The notes: a model not told the origin generated them from the letters alone. Positions 1 to 6,303 are shown, numbered from the stretch's first letter. The stretch is DNA of 18,454 nucleotides from Solobacterium sp. UBA1761 (GCA_002315565.1 DCHD01000044.1:1-18454), one strand, 5' to 3'. Program-made: numbers and translations.

Positions 1-200
1 CATCCATTTGTTGTGACATAGCCTTTGTTTTTATAAAATTCATCTATATCATCAAAAAATAAATGTAACAAAAGTTTATCAGGATCTGCGTTTTCCATGA
101 TCCATGCCCAGAAGTTTGAATGAAAAAGTTCCTTTGAACCTAATGACATTGCAAACATTGGGGAGTTATTTAATCTATTAATGCAATCTAAGTTTTCCAT
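1..200 (-). CDS. PD-(D/E)XK nuclease superfamily protein, N-terminal part (cut by window edge)
   Basis: Only the first 66 codons are present; the gene runs off the left edge. The start is the ATG at 200-198, with a GAGG Shine-Dalgarno at 212-209 on the minus strand. The segment SKELFHSNFWAWIMEN (residues about 21-36) resembles the N-terminal signature of the PDDEXK_4 group of PD-(D/E)XK nuclease-superfamily proteins, in which ELFHSN..AWL precedes the catalytic core. The core itself lies outside the window, so catalytic residues cannot be checked. Such proteins are frequent in accessory and defence-associated regions, but their function is mostly unproven. The family call rests on one short motif that I recognise by eye. 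Confidence 0.6.
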   Translation of the reverse strand, partial: MENLDCINRLNNSPMFAMSLGSKELFHSNFWAWIMENADPDKLLLHLFFDDIDEFYKNKGYVTTNG

Positions 201-225
201 TATTTATTCCTCTTTATTCTTCTTT

Positions 226-254
226 ATTATAATTCATTTTTTAATGCGTCAAAA
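226..254 (-). promoter_or_regulatory. Promoter of the PD-(D/E)XK gene
   Basis: The minus strand carries a perfect TATAAT at 231-226 and a TTTTGA at 254-249, separated by 17 nt. Transcription would begin near 219, leaving a leader of about 20 nt that contains the GAGG ribosome binding site. This gives the nuclease gene its own promoter, independent of the two small genes upstream. Confidence 0.6.
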
Positions 255-259
255 TACAG

Positions 260-604
260 CTAAATTTTGGTCTCGTAAGTTAATACAATCCGTAAATGAA
301 TGCCATTTTCTTTGCATATCTTTTCTAATTTTAGATAGCTGTATGGCTCATTGAAGTAATCTCTTAAAGCTTCAACAGGATCTTTTGAGTTCCCAATAAG
401 TGTAAGTAGTTTATCACCATCTTCTTCAGATAGAATATAGTCTGCATAACGACGGGTATTATCAGGATATCTTTCTAATAGATTCCCTGGATCTCCGCTT
501 TTGAATACGAGACAGTTATCACCTCTATGAACAGAGAAATTCCTGTTGGCGTCATAAAGAATATAATCTTCATACTTTTCAAATGAATCAAGCGATACAG
601 TCAT
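260..604 (-). CDS. Hypothetical protein, paralogue of the adjacent upstream gene
   Basis: This is a 114-residue soluble, acidic protein with no signal peptide or membrane segment, and I do not recognise its family. Its C-terminal half (SEEDGDKLLTLI, then DPVEALRDYF, then LEKICKENGI) aligns with the neighbouring protein at 588-914 (DEENTQKLLKAI, DPKSALIERF, LEKFCKKEGI), so the two are diverged tandem duplicates. The start ATG overlaps the end of the upstream gene by 17 nt, so translation is probably coupled. A GAGGGG sits 13 nt before the ATG, which is rather far for a strong independent site. Tandem paralogues of this size next to a nuclease-like gene could be immunity or antitoxin proteins, but nothing in the sequence shows this. 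Confidence 0.75.
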   Translation of the reverse strand: MTVSLDSFEKYEDYILYDANRNFSVHRGDNCLVFKSGDPGNLLERYPDNTRRYADYILSEEDGDKLLTLIGNSKDPVEALRDYFNEPYSYLKLEKICKENGIHLRIVLTYETKI

Positions 605-914
605 AATAGTTTTCTATCCCCTCTTTCTTGCAGAACTTTTCGAGTTCCATAGTTCCATAAGCATGCCCAAATCTTTCAATTAAAGCGCTCTTTGGATCTT
701 CTACTCCATCTATAGCTTTTAACAGTTTCTGTGTATTCTCTTCATCAAAACTGTACCAGTAATATAAAGATGTGGAACCAAAGTATTTCTCCAGTACCTT
801 TCCATAATCCTGTCCATTGATAAAAAACTTCCCTTCCTCAAATGAAGCCGTGGTATTTACATATATTCCATCTTTTTCTTCATTACATAAAACAAATCCA
901 TAATATTTATCCAT
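588..914 (-). CDS. Hypothetical protein, paralogue of the adjacent downstream gene
   Basis: The protein has 108 residues from the ATG at 914. This start is preferred over an in-frame ATG at 980 because a very G-rich Shine-Dalgarno (AAGGGGG) lies directly before it and the conserved paralogous region begins just after it. The protein begins MDKYYGFVLC and has no signal peptide. Conserved blocks shared with the downstream paralogue are an aromatic stretch followed by DEEN..KLLKAI (about residues 55-70), DPKSALIERF, and LEKFCKKEGI near the C-terminus. The family is unknown. A TATACAAT stretch about 30 nt upstream on the minus strand may be the -10 of this two-gene unit, but no convincing -35 was found. 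Confidence 0.75.
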   Translation of the reverse strand: MDKYYGFVLCNEEKDGIYVNTTASFEEGKFFINGQDYGKVLEKYFGSTSLYYWYSFDEENTQKLLKAIDGVEDPKSALIERFGHAYGTMELEKFCKKEGIENYYDCIA

Positions 915-968
915 TGATATTCCCCCTTCCCCCAGCATCAGTATTGTATAAAAAACGGTGTGCATTAT

Positions 969-997
969 TTGGCACATCATTCATAGTTAAATATCAT
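969..997 (+). promoter_or_regulatory. Promoter of the 36-residue membrane peptide gene
   Basis: TTGGCA at 969-974 and TATCAT at 992-997 each match the sigma-A consensus at five of six positions and are separated by exactly 17 nt. Transcription would start near 1004 and reach the small open frame at 1023 after about 19 nt, through an AAAGGGA ribosome binding site. Confidence 0.6.
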
Positions 998-1022
998 TGT
1001 CAATAAAAAGGGAATAACAATT

Positions 1023-1133
1023 ATGTTCATGATCCTAATCACAATCATTCTGCTTGCACTTGCTGTCCACTTCAAACTTGTAGCCATCAGAAATGCAGAC
1101 AGATTGATTAAAGACAAAAAGAAGCATCGTTAG
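1023..1133 (+). CDS. Small membrane peptide with basic tail
   Basis: This 36-codon frame encodes a peptide with one strongly hydrophobic segment (residues 1-20, MFMILITIILLALAVHFKLV) followed by a highly basic tail (ADRLIKDKKKHR). An AAAGGGA ribosome binding site lies 9 nt before the ATG, a good sigma-A-like promoter lies at 969-997, and a bidirectional terminator begins inside the last codons. It is therefore a complete monocistronic unit of roughly 140 nt. The layout resembles type I toxin peptides (one membrane helix plus charged tail), but no antisense RNA promoter was identified, and a regulatory or membrane-complex microprotein is equally possible. The call rests on the promoter, ribosome binding site, frame and terminator being in register. 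Confidence 0.55.
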   Translation: MFMILITIILLALAVHFKLVAIRNADRLIKDKKKHR

Positions 1134-1147
1134 ATGCTTCTTTGTTT
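1119..1147. terminator. Bidirectional intrinsic terminator
   Basis: A perfect 10-bp stem (AAGAAGCATC at 1119-1128 with GATGCTTCTT at 1133-1142) closes a 4-nt loop. T-rich tracts follow on both strands (TGTTT on the plus strand, TTTTTGTC on the minus strand). It ends the small peptide transcript, with the stop codon TAG at the loop/stem border, and also the convergent orphan gene that stops at 1159. Confidence 0.8.
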
Positions 1148-1158
1148 AAAAATGCTTA

Positions 1159-1839
1159 TTAATCTATTTCTTCTATATCAAATACAGGGTTACCAATAAA
1201 TCTGACCTTCTTGGCAATTCTTTTTGAAACATAATGTTTATATGAAGTTTGTTCCTCATCTTCAATATATACGCCTCTAAACAGGATTGGTCCATTATTC
1301 GGTTCTCTGGCAAACACCAGTTTTACGGGAGGATGATTCCATGCATGTTCCGGACCATCTTTATAATCATCGTATATAATCGTGTTCCAGTCGCCTGAAA
1401 TAACATTTGTACATCCATGTGCCACCGGTTCGTCTTTCAAAGTATTTGCCAACTTTGGAAACCATACCCAATACTTGTTGTTCAAAACCCATGACCCTGT
1501 CATCCAAGCCTTATAATTCGTCCCGAAACATTCATTCAGAACATCAACATTTCTGTAGAATTCAACTCTGTCATCCGGATCAAGTTCCGTAATATGCCTT
1601 TCAGTATATATTCCTTTTCTATTACGAGTTACAGATGATGTTTTTCTGATTGCATTTACACTGTTTAATTCTTCTCTTACTGCCTTTTCAAGTTCCTCAT
1701 CCATTGAGAGTGTTTCTATTGGAACCGGGAAGATAGTGTTGCCAACGAAATTGACAAGTACGTTATTTCCTTGAATTCCTTCAATTGTACCTGTGGCGCC
1801 GGTTGCTTTACTTCTTATTTTCTGTCCTTTGATATCCAT
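1159..1839 (-). CDS. Orphan two-domain protein with SH3-like N-terminus
   Basis: The protein has 226 residues and starts at an ATG with an AAGG site 7 nt upstream. Residues about 1-45 (GQKIRSKATGATGTIEGIQG, then a short beta-rich stretch) have the glycine-rich, beta-strand pattern of a small SH3-like or KOW-like barrel. A charged linker (about 46-85) leads to a tryptophan-rich C-terminal domain of about 140 residues containing WMTGSWVLNNKYWVWFP and GPILFRGVYIED. The FRGVY pattern reminds me of beta-rich sensor or PUA-like domains attached to restriction-type enzymes, but I cannot name a family. No catalytic motif is visible. It lies 9 nt downstream of the GNAT gene, so the two probably share one message. 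Confidence 0.75.
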   Translation of the reverse strand: MDIKGQKIRSKATGATGTIEGIQGNNVLVNFVGNTIFPVPIETLSMDEELEKAVREELNSVNAIRKTSSVTRNRKGIYTERHITELDPDDRVEFYRNVDVLNECFGTNYKAWMTGSWVLNNKYWVWFPKLANTLKDEPVAHGCTNVISGDWNTIIYDDYKDGPEHAWNHPPVKLVFAREPNNGPILFRGVYIEDEEQTSYKHYVSKRIAKKVRFIGNPVFDIEEID

Positions 1840-1848
1840 TGTTTTACC

Positions 1849-2277
1849 TTATCTTCTCTCCATCACATAGCTCTGTATTTTGAAACCATACTTCTCATAG
1901 AAGTGTACGGTTTCATTTCCATATACTGCATGAAGTTCTATATCTTTGATGCCAAGCTTTTCGTATTCATTTAATGCCCACTTCATCAACTGGTCACCAT
2001 ATCCTTTGTGTCTATACTCAGGTAGTACCACCAGATAATCAAGTACACCATCAAGGTCTATTTTTATAACACCAACAATTCTTTTGTCTTCGTTGATTAC
2101 TGCTATCTTTGACTTATTATTTAATACAGATTCTTTAAATGAGTTTATCTTGTCTTCTACAGAGTGCCTAGGATATGTACCTTTAAAGTTAACTGATACA
2201 TTATTGTGATGTTCATTAAGACATTCTATACACTCTCTTAATGACTCAAACTCATTATTATTGATTTCTCTTAACAT
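1849..2277 (-). CDS. GNAT family N-acetyltransferase
   Basis: This 142-residue protein would transfer an acetyl group from acetyl-CoA to an unknown amine substrate. The acetyl-CoA binding motif A is visible as LDYLVVLPEYRHKGYGDQLM (about residues 79-98, with the R/Q-x-x-G-x-G/A-type core RHKGYG), followed by motif B with NETVHFYEKYGFK near the C-terminus. No Shine-Dalgarno precedes the ATG at 2277. Instead a perfect TATAAT ends exactly 6 nt before it, so the message is probably leaderless. It is the first gene of a two-gene unit with the orphan protein at 1159-1839. The substrate cannot be inferred. Confidence 0.88.
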   Translation of the reverse strand: MLREINNNEFESLRECIECLNEHHNNVSVNFKGTYPRHSVEDKINSFKESVLNNKSKIAVINEDKRIVGVIKIDLDGVLDYLVVLPEYRHKGYGDQLMKWALNEYEKLGIKDIELHAVYGNETVHFYEKYGFKIQSYVMERR

Positions 2278-2279
2278 AC

Positions 2280-2299
2280 TTCAATTATATATAATTGAA
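2280..2299. promoter_or_regulatory. Palindromic bidirectional promoter (GNAT / C1 protease)
   Basis: These 20 bp form a perfect palindrome (half-site TTCAATTATA). It contains a TATAAT on each strand: 2289-2284 on the minus strand for the GNAT gene and 2290-2295 on the plus strand for the protease. The minus-strand -10 ends 6 nt before the GNAT ATG. The plus-strand -10 would start RNA near 2302, just ahead of the AAAGGA at 2301-2306. Neither direction has a convincing -35. Confidence 0.55.
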
Positions 2300-2318
2300 T
2301 AAAGGAATTAAGAATATT

Positions 2319-4223
2319 ATGAAAAAGATTGTTGTATTACTTGTTTTGTTATTAACTCTTACCGGCTGCAGCAGTAAGTACGAACTTGAATCTGTACTTT
2401 CTAAAAGCCTTGGTGAATATGCCATGTATTTTGTGACTAACGGAGAAGACTCTGGTGAATCATTATTCTACAGGAATGATGTGACTAGTGTTAAAGGTAT
2501 AGAGTTACCAGATAAAGTAGACTTAAGAGATAATGGGGTGATACCTGCCGTCAAAGATCAGAACCCTTATGGCACCTGCTGGTCATTTGGCGCACTGGGA
2601 GTAAGTGAAGTATCAATACTTAATGAACTTGGATTGACTCAGGAAGAATATAAAGAACAGTATGGGCAATATCTTGACTTAAGTGAATTCTTCCATGCCT
2701 ACTTCACACTCAATCCGACATTCGAAAACGGAAACATTGACGGATTCACCTTTACTGAAGAAAAGAATGAATACACAGTCTATGAAATAGGTGCAAATGA
2801 TATGGCTACCATATCTTCTTTATCCAATCTCTATGGACCAAATCTAGAATCTGAATATCCATATGATGAAGACTTCATCTACATGGAAGAAAACAGATAC
2901 AGCAATGCCTTTATGCTTCAGGATATGGACATGCTTATAAGTCCGGTATCTTATGACGAAGAAGGTAACTACAAATATAATCCTGCAGGTACTGAGTCAA
3001 TAAAGAACGCTCTTTACAACGGTTATGCTGTTACTGTATCCTATGCTGCAGCATACGTACCAAGTTCATATACATATGATGGAGTATTCAAGAGTCTTGA
3101 TCCAGAAGAAGGAACATTAAGAATAAGACAACTCTATGCCAAGATGAAATCAGGTACTTTGAATATAGATGAAATAAGTAAAGAAGAAGCTGTTGAAATA
3201 CTGAAGTTCAGATTAAGAATCAACGGCTATGATGAAGACATGTATGACTTCTCTGATTATGATAAAGAATTCATCGTCAAAGCAACCTTCAACTATTACT
3301 TCGGTGACTCTCAGGAATACATAATCGAAGACATTGAATCAGACCGTAACCATAACTTCCTTAATGGAGATACATTTGCCCAATACGCTGACTACATGGC
3401 TGAAGTAAACCACGAAGTAATGATTGTCGGTTACGATGATAACTACCCTAAAGAAAACTTTACCGAGGGACATCAGCCTTTAGAAGACGGAGCCTTCATT
3501 GTCAAAAACAGCTGGGGTGATGACTGGGCTGATAACGGTTATTTCTACCTGTCTTATTACGATCAGACTATTGTTTCACCATGCCTCTACAGTTACTATC
3601 TGAGTGATGAGGCACCTTCAAATAAAGTCAATGTCTATTCCTATGACAAGATGACTATTGGTGCACTAAGTTCAACTGTATTCAACAAGAATATCAAATC
3701 AGCCAATGTATTCGAGATAAATGAAGATTCTACCCTTTTCTCTATTGGCGTTTATACCTTCAATTACAACACAAATGTAGCTTATGAAGTATATAAACTC
3801 GATGAAATAAATGACGCTCCAGACAAAGGAAATCTCGTTTATAAGTCATGTGAAACCTATGAATATGGCGGTTACCATACCCATGACTTCAATAAGGATA
3901 TCGAAGTAAAAGAAGGAGAAATCTATTCTGTAATAACCACATTCAAAGCCAATAACAGTTATGTACTTGTCAACGGCTTTGCGTTAAGTGAAAAAGGCTA
4001 TAACGCAACAGTCAATGAAGAAGTTGAATATAAAATGAGTTATCTACCTACAAGATACGCTTCTTCAAATATCTCTCATAACCAGAGTTACATAAAATAC
4101 GGTAATACCTGGTATGACTGGAAAGACATTGTAAATGATCTTTACTCTAACAGCACAGAATGTTCATATGTAACATATGACAATCTGCCAATCAAATTAT
4201 TCACTGAAACAAGTGCTCAATAG
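2319..4223 (+). CDS. C1 (papain-like) cysteine peptidase lipoprotein with lectin-like C-terminal domain
   Basis: This is a 634-residue extracytoplasmic protease. The ATG at 2319 is preferred to an in-frame TTG at 2295, because it has AAAGGA upstream and begins the lipoprotein signal MKKIVVLLVLLLTLTGC (lipobox LTGC, Cys17). The catalytic set is complete: Gln81 and Cys87 in KDQNPYGTCWSFGA, His365 in NHEVMIVGYDD, and Asn397 in VKNSWGDDWADNGYF. After about residue 430 comes a beta-rich domain (SANVFEINEDSTLFSIGVYT, then YEVYKLD) typical of the lectin-like domain that follows bacterial C1 peptidases. About 100 residues rich in Asp, Glu and Tyr lie between the mid-domain and the histidine, longer than I expect for the family. 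It is monocistronic, with a terminator overlapping the stop codon. Substrates are unknown; a role in degrading extracellular protein is inferred. Confidence 0.9.
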   Translation: MKKIVVLLVLLLTLTGCSSKYELESVLSKSLGEYAMYFVTNGEDSGESLFYRNDVTSVKGIELPDKVDLRDNGVIPAVKDQNPYGTCWSFGALGVSEVSILNELGLTQEEYKEQYGQYLDLSEFFHAYFTLNPTFENGNIDGFTFTEEKNEYTVYEIGANDMATISSLSNLYGPNLESEYPYDEDFIYMEENRYSNAFMLQDMDMLISPVSYDEEGNYKYNPAGTESIKNALYNGYAVTVSYAAAYVPSSYTYDGVFKSLDPEEGTLRIRQLYAKMKSGTLNIDEISKEEAVEILKFRLRINGYDEDMYDFSDYDKEFIVKATFNYYFGDSQEYIIEDIESDRNHNFLNGDTFAQYADYMAEVNHEVMIVGYDDNYPKENFTEGHQPLEDGAFIVKNSWGDDWADNGYFYLSYYDQTIVSPCLYSYYLSDEAPSNKVNVYSYDKMTIGALSSTVFNKNIKSANVFEINEDSTLFSIGVYTFNYNTNVAYEVYKLDEINDAPDKGNLVYKSCETYEYGGYHTHDFNKDIEVKEGEIYSVITTFKANNSYVLVNGFALSEKGYNATVNEEVEYKMSYLPTRYASSNISHNQSYIKYGNTWYDWKDIVNDLYSNSTECSYVTYDNLPIKLFTETSAQ

Positions 4224-4235
4224 AGCACTTTTCAT
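4211..4235 (+). terminator. Intrinsic terminator overlapping the protease stop codon
   Basis: AAGTGCTC at 4211-4218 pairs perfectly with GAGCACTT at 4223-4230 around an AATA loop, followed by TTCATTT. The TAG stop codon (4221-4223) lies in the loop and stem, so the message has virtually no 3' untranslated region. Confidence 0.75.
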
Positions 4236-4279
4236 TTACAATAATATTAATAAAGCATATCAATAATTACAGAGGATTT

Positions 4280-4545
4280 ATGTATAATTTTTCAGATTAC
4301 ATAGAATCCGCTTTGACCATTCTGAGAAAACCTCAGGCTACCATGAAATGGTATGCAGTCCCTTTGTTTGTAATGGTACTGTATTTTGCCAACAAAGAGA
4401 TTCATGAGGGCAACTACAAGATTGTCTTAGGCGGATTCGCATTATGGGGGTTGATATCTTCAATGAGATATGGAACTCCATGGTCTGCTTCTCAAGCGGC
4501 TGGGCTCCTGTTTGGGGAACGCCGGTCGGAGTCGGTAATTCTTAA
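4280..4545 (+). pseudogene. Frameshifted remnant of a small membrane protein gene
   Basis: The frame opens at the ATG at 4280 and encodes MYNFSDYIESALTILRKPQ followed by two hydrophobic stretches (YAVPLFVMVLYFA and IVLGGFALWG). At a run of five G residues (4446-4450) the reading appears to shift. The opened frame continues to 4594 with low-complexity, non-membrane sequence, whereas the adjacent frame reads VDIFNEIWNSMVCF and then GWAPVWGTPVGVG before TAA at 4543-4545. That aromatic, helix-like continuation fits the membrane protein far better. The shifted frame then stops early, so the 3' part is probably lost too. A sequencing error in the G-run would also explain the shift, but not the early stop. 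Confidence 0.5.
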
Positions 4546-4561
4546 AGAAAAATTAAAACAT

Positions 4562-4610
4562 AAAAAAGCTGTAATTGATTCTGTTAAAACATAATCTTTA
4601 CAGCTTTTTT
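4562..4610. terminator. Bidirectional terminator-like hairpin with long loop
   Basis: AAAAAAGCTGTAA at 4562-4574 pairs over 13 bp with TTACAGCTTTTTT at 4598-4610, with a 23-nt loop. Both strands end in a T-run, so it can stop the remnant gene on the plus strand and the HTH gene ending at 4614 on the minus strand. Confidence 0.6.
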
Positions 4611-4613
4611 AAT

Positions 4614-5429
4614 CTAAATCCATTCCCTTTTTTCGATATCACTTCTAAGAAACAGCTTCCCTTTTTCATTCTCTTTTACAGGTGTCAGCTTGTTTTTGGA
4701 GATAAGATATTCAATATTCTGCCTCGAACAGTTCAGAATCTCACAGGCTTCAGCAGTATTGACTACTCTTTTGGAAACAGAATAATCAAAATCTTCTTTT
4801 GCGAGTGGAACATATTCTCCTTTTGAATAGAGTTCTTCTGAACCTATAAACATATCTTCATCCCAGAATATTCCATATCCACCTACCTGAATATTGACAT
4901 TATCAACTTCTTTCGGATGAACAGAGAGCATTCTGTACAAAGAACTGTCTTTTTTTATTATTTTGTTTAAATCACAGACTTTCACTGTTCTGTTCATAAA
5001 GAAAACAAGAATTCTGTTGTCAGAAAGAGAAACAACATCATCAACTCTATGGTCGTATCTCTTTTTAACGTTATAAGGAAGACTGTCATAATCCGTTTCC
5101 TCTATATACAGTTCATCCTGAGCACATCTCCCATTTGCCAATGTCAATAAGCTCATTTCATCATATAACTTCAAACCGTTCTTTTTTAATATCTGAGTGA
5201 TATTCTGCCTGTCATGAGGAACAATCCTCTGCTCAACCCAGTTTCTGCTGTAGTACGAATTGACAGTCATTTCTTTCTTTCTTTTAAAAGGTACGAGATA
5301 GATCGGAGTCTGCCACTCATCATTCTCTTCAAGAAGTTCAATAAAGAACTTCTTCTTTTTTTCATAGTAGACAAGATAGGCTACCGTCATATTTTCAAGA
5401 TACTCATTTTTTACGGCAAAAATCTTCAT
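4614..5429 (-). CDS. HipS-like / DUF2442-like / helix-turn-helix protein, probable antitoxin-regulator of the HipA-type kinase
   Basis: The protein has 271 residues and three visible parts. Residues 1-128 include NWVEQRIVPHDRQNI, ILKKNGLKLYDEMSLL and NGRCAQDELYI, which parallels the order of elements in the HipA N-terminal subdomain (HipS). Residues about 133-205 (LSDNRILVFFMNRTVKVCDL to FIGSEELYSKG) match the DUF2442 pattern. Residues 222-268 (VVNTAEACEILNCSRQNIEY, then FLRSDIEKRE) form an excisionase/MerR-like helix-turn-helix. Its start lies 26 nt inside the end of the kinase gene, so the two are translationally coupled. By analogy with HipBST, it would carry both the antitoxin and the DNA-binding function, and the palindrome at 6243-6264 would be its operator. 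The HipS comparison is my inference by eye; the helix-turn-helix and DUF2442-like calls are firmer. Confidence 0.7.
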   Translation of the reverse strand: MKIFAVKNEYLENMTVAYLVYYEKKKKFFIELLEENDEWQTPIYLVPFKRKKEMTVNSYYSRNWVEQRIVPHDRQNITQILKKNGLKLYDEMSLLTLANGRCAQDELYIEETDYDSLPYNVKKRYDHRVDDVVSLSDNRILVFFMNRTVKVCDLNKIIKKDSSLYRMLSVHPKEVDNVNIQVGGYGIFWDEDMFIGSEELYSKGEYVPLAKEDFDYSVSKRVVNTAEACEILNCSRQNIEYLISKNKLTPVKENEKGKLFLRSDIEKREWI

Positions 5430-6225
5430 AGTATCTCCACCTCTTTTCTATCATTTCCCATATTTTATCTTCCAGCTTACTGTCAATTACATCACTCAGT
5501 CCATCAAAAAGAAACATTCTGTATCCACTGCTAAATTCAGGAACTGCCGGCATCTTATCTGAAGGAATAAGCTTTAGATTTCCATAAGAAGAATTGGAAC
5601 CAAAATAACTGTTGACCTTTTTATCCTCCATAACATCAAATCTGCTTATCTCTTCCATATCTCTACATGGCGCAAATAAAGACATCCCATGGTCAAACAT
5701 TGGGGCAAGTCTGATTTTATGAGTTTTACAGTCCCTTAAGACTTCTACATTTGCGCCGTGCCTGTCTCTGTTTAGAATAATGAAATCCAGAACAAACATT
5801 CTGTAAATCTCTTCAGCAAATCCATTTCTTATTGCGAATTCAATTCTCGACTCTTTAGAATTTCTGTATATTTCATAGTATTCATCAAACGCAATCTTGT
5901 CTTCACTTGTTCTTTTGAAATCATCTGATGCACATACGTATGTGGTTATCTCTTTATCATTTACAAGTACATTCGCATGGATCAGTCGGTAATGCAGATG
6001 ATCATATCCAAAAATATCAAGTAACCTGTCGGCAATCAGTTCATTAATATTCTCGTGTCCCGTTATCCCGTTTACCGAATCGTAACAGGATAATTTATAG
6101 TAAACTTTATGCCCATTGATTGTTGAATAAGCCTTTAAAAAGGACCCCGCTGTACCAGATGAATTTCTGATTCTGTCAAAGCTTAAATAAGTAAGATCCT
6201 GTATTTCTTTTATTAACTCTGCCAT
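5404..6225 (-). CDS. HipA-like serine/threonine kinase (single-domain, HipT-like)
   Basis: The protein has 273 residues from the ATG at 6225. An in-frame ATG at 6243 lies inside the operator and upstream of the -10, so it is disfavoured. The kinase core of the HipA/PI4K-like superfamily is visible: a serine/glycine-rich loop SSGTAGSFLKA (residues 22-32), a lysine in KVYYKLS (Lys44), the catalytic loop LNRDRHGANVE (Asp154, Asn159) and a metal-binding MFDHG (Asp178). The HipA N-terminal subdomain is absent, as in HipT of HipBST systems, and a HipS-like region is instead found in the downstream partner. HipA-type kinases phosphorylate translation factors such as aminoacyl-tRNA synthetases and arrest growth; the target here is unknown. 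No Shine-Dalgarno is present, so translation is probably leaderless. Confidence 0.85.
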   Translation of the reverse strand: MAELIKEIQDLTYLSFDRIRNSSGTAGSFLKAYSTINGHKVYYKLSCYDSVNGITGHENINELIADRLLDIFGYDHLHYRLIHANVLVNDKEITTYVCASDDFKRTSEDKIAFDEYYEIYRNSKESRIEFAIRNGFAEEIYRMFVLDFIILNRDRHGANVEVLRDCKTHKIRLAPMFDHGMSLFAPCRDMEEISRFDVMEDKKVNSYFGSNSSYGNLKLIPSDKMPAVPEFSSGYRMFLFDGLSDVIDSKLEDKIWEMIEKRWRYYEDFCRKK

Positions 6226-6233
6226 ATACAAAT

Positions 6234-6264
6234 AGTATATCATTACTTGTCATATGACAAGTAA
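6234..6264 (-). promoter_or_regulatory. Extended -10 promoter with 22-bp palindromic operator for the kinase/HTH operon
   Basis: Positions 6243-6264 are a perfect 22-bp palindrome (half-site TTACTTGTCAT). On the minus strand it is followed at once by TGATATACT (6242-6234), an extended -10 box. Transcription would begin at about 6227-6225, on the ATG of the kinase. The palindrome would therefore span roughly -18 to -39, the usual place for a repressor site. TTGTCA within it (6260-6255) may serve as a -35 with a short 15-nt spacer. Confidence 0.65.
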
Positions 6265-6266
6265 AT

Positions 6267-6303
6267 AAAAATACTGTAAAGGTCATATCATTACAGTATT
6301 TTT
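6267..6303. terminator. Intrinsic terminator downstream of the RelE-like gene
   Basis: AAAAATACTGTAA at 6267-6279 pairs over 13 bp with TTACAGTATTTTT at 6291-6303 around an 11-nt loop. On the minus strand it ends the RelB/RelE operon immediately before the kinase operator, insulating the two modules. It is AT-rich and T-tailed on both strands. Confidence 0.7.

Noticed and set aside
915..980. N-terminal extension of the small paralogue to an ATG at 980
   Set aside because: The extension would include the promoter and the G-rich ribosome binding site, and it has no counterpart in the paralogue.
2295..2318. TTG start eight codons ahead of the C1 protease ATG
   Set aside because: It overlaps the -10 box, and the ATG at 2319 has the AAAGGA site and begins the signal peptide directly.
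4575..4826. Plus-strand open frame across the end of the HTH gene
   Set aside because: It is antisense to the conserved helix-turn-helix coding region, and its start lies in the terminator loop.
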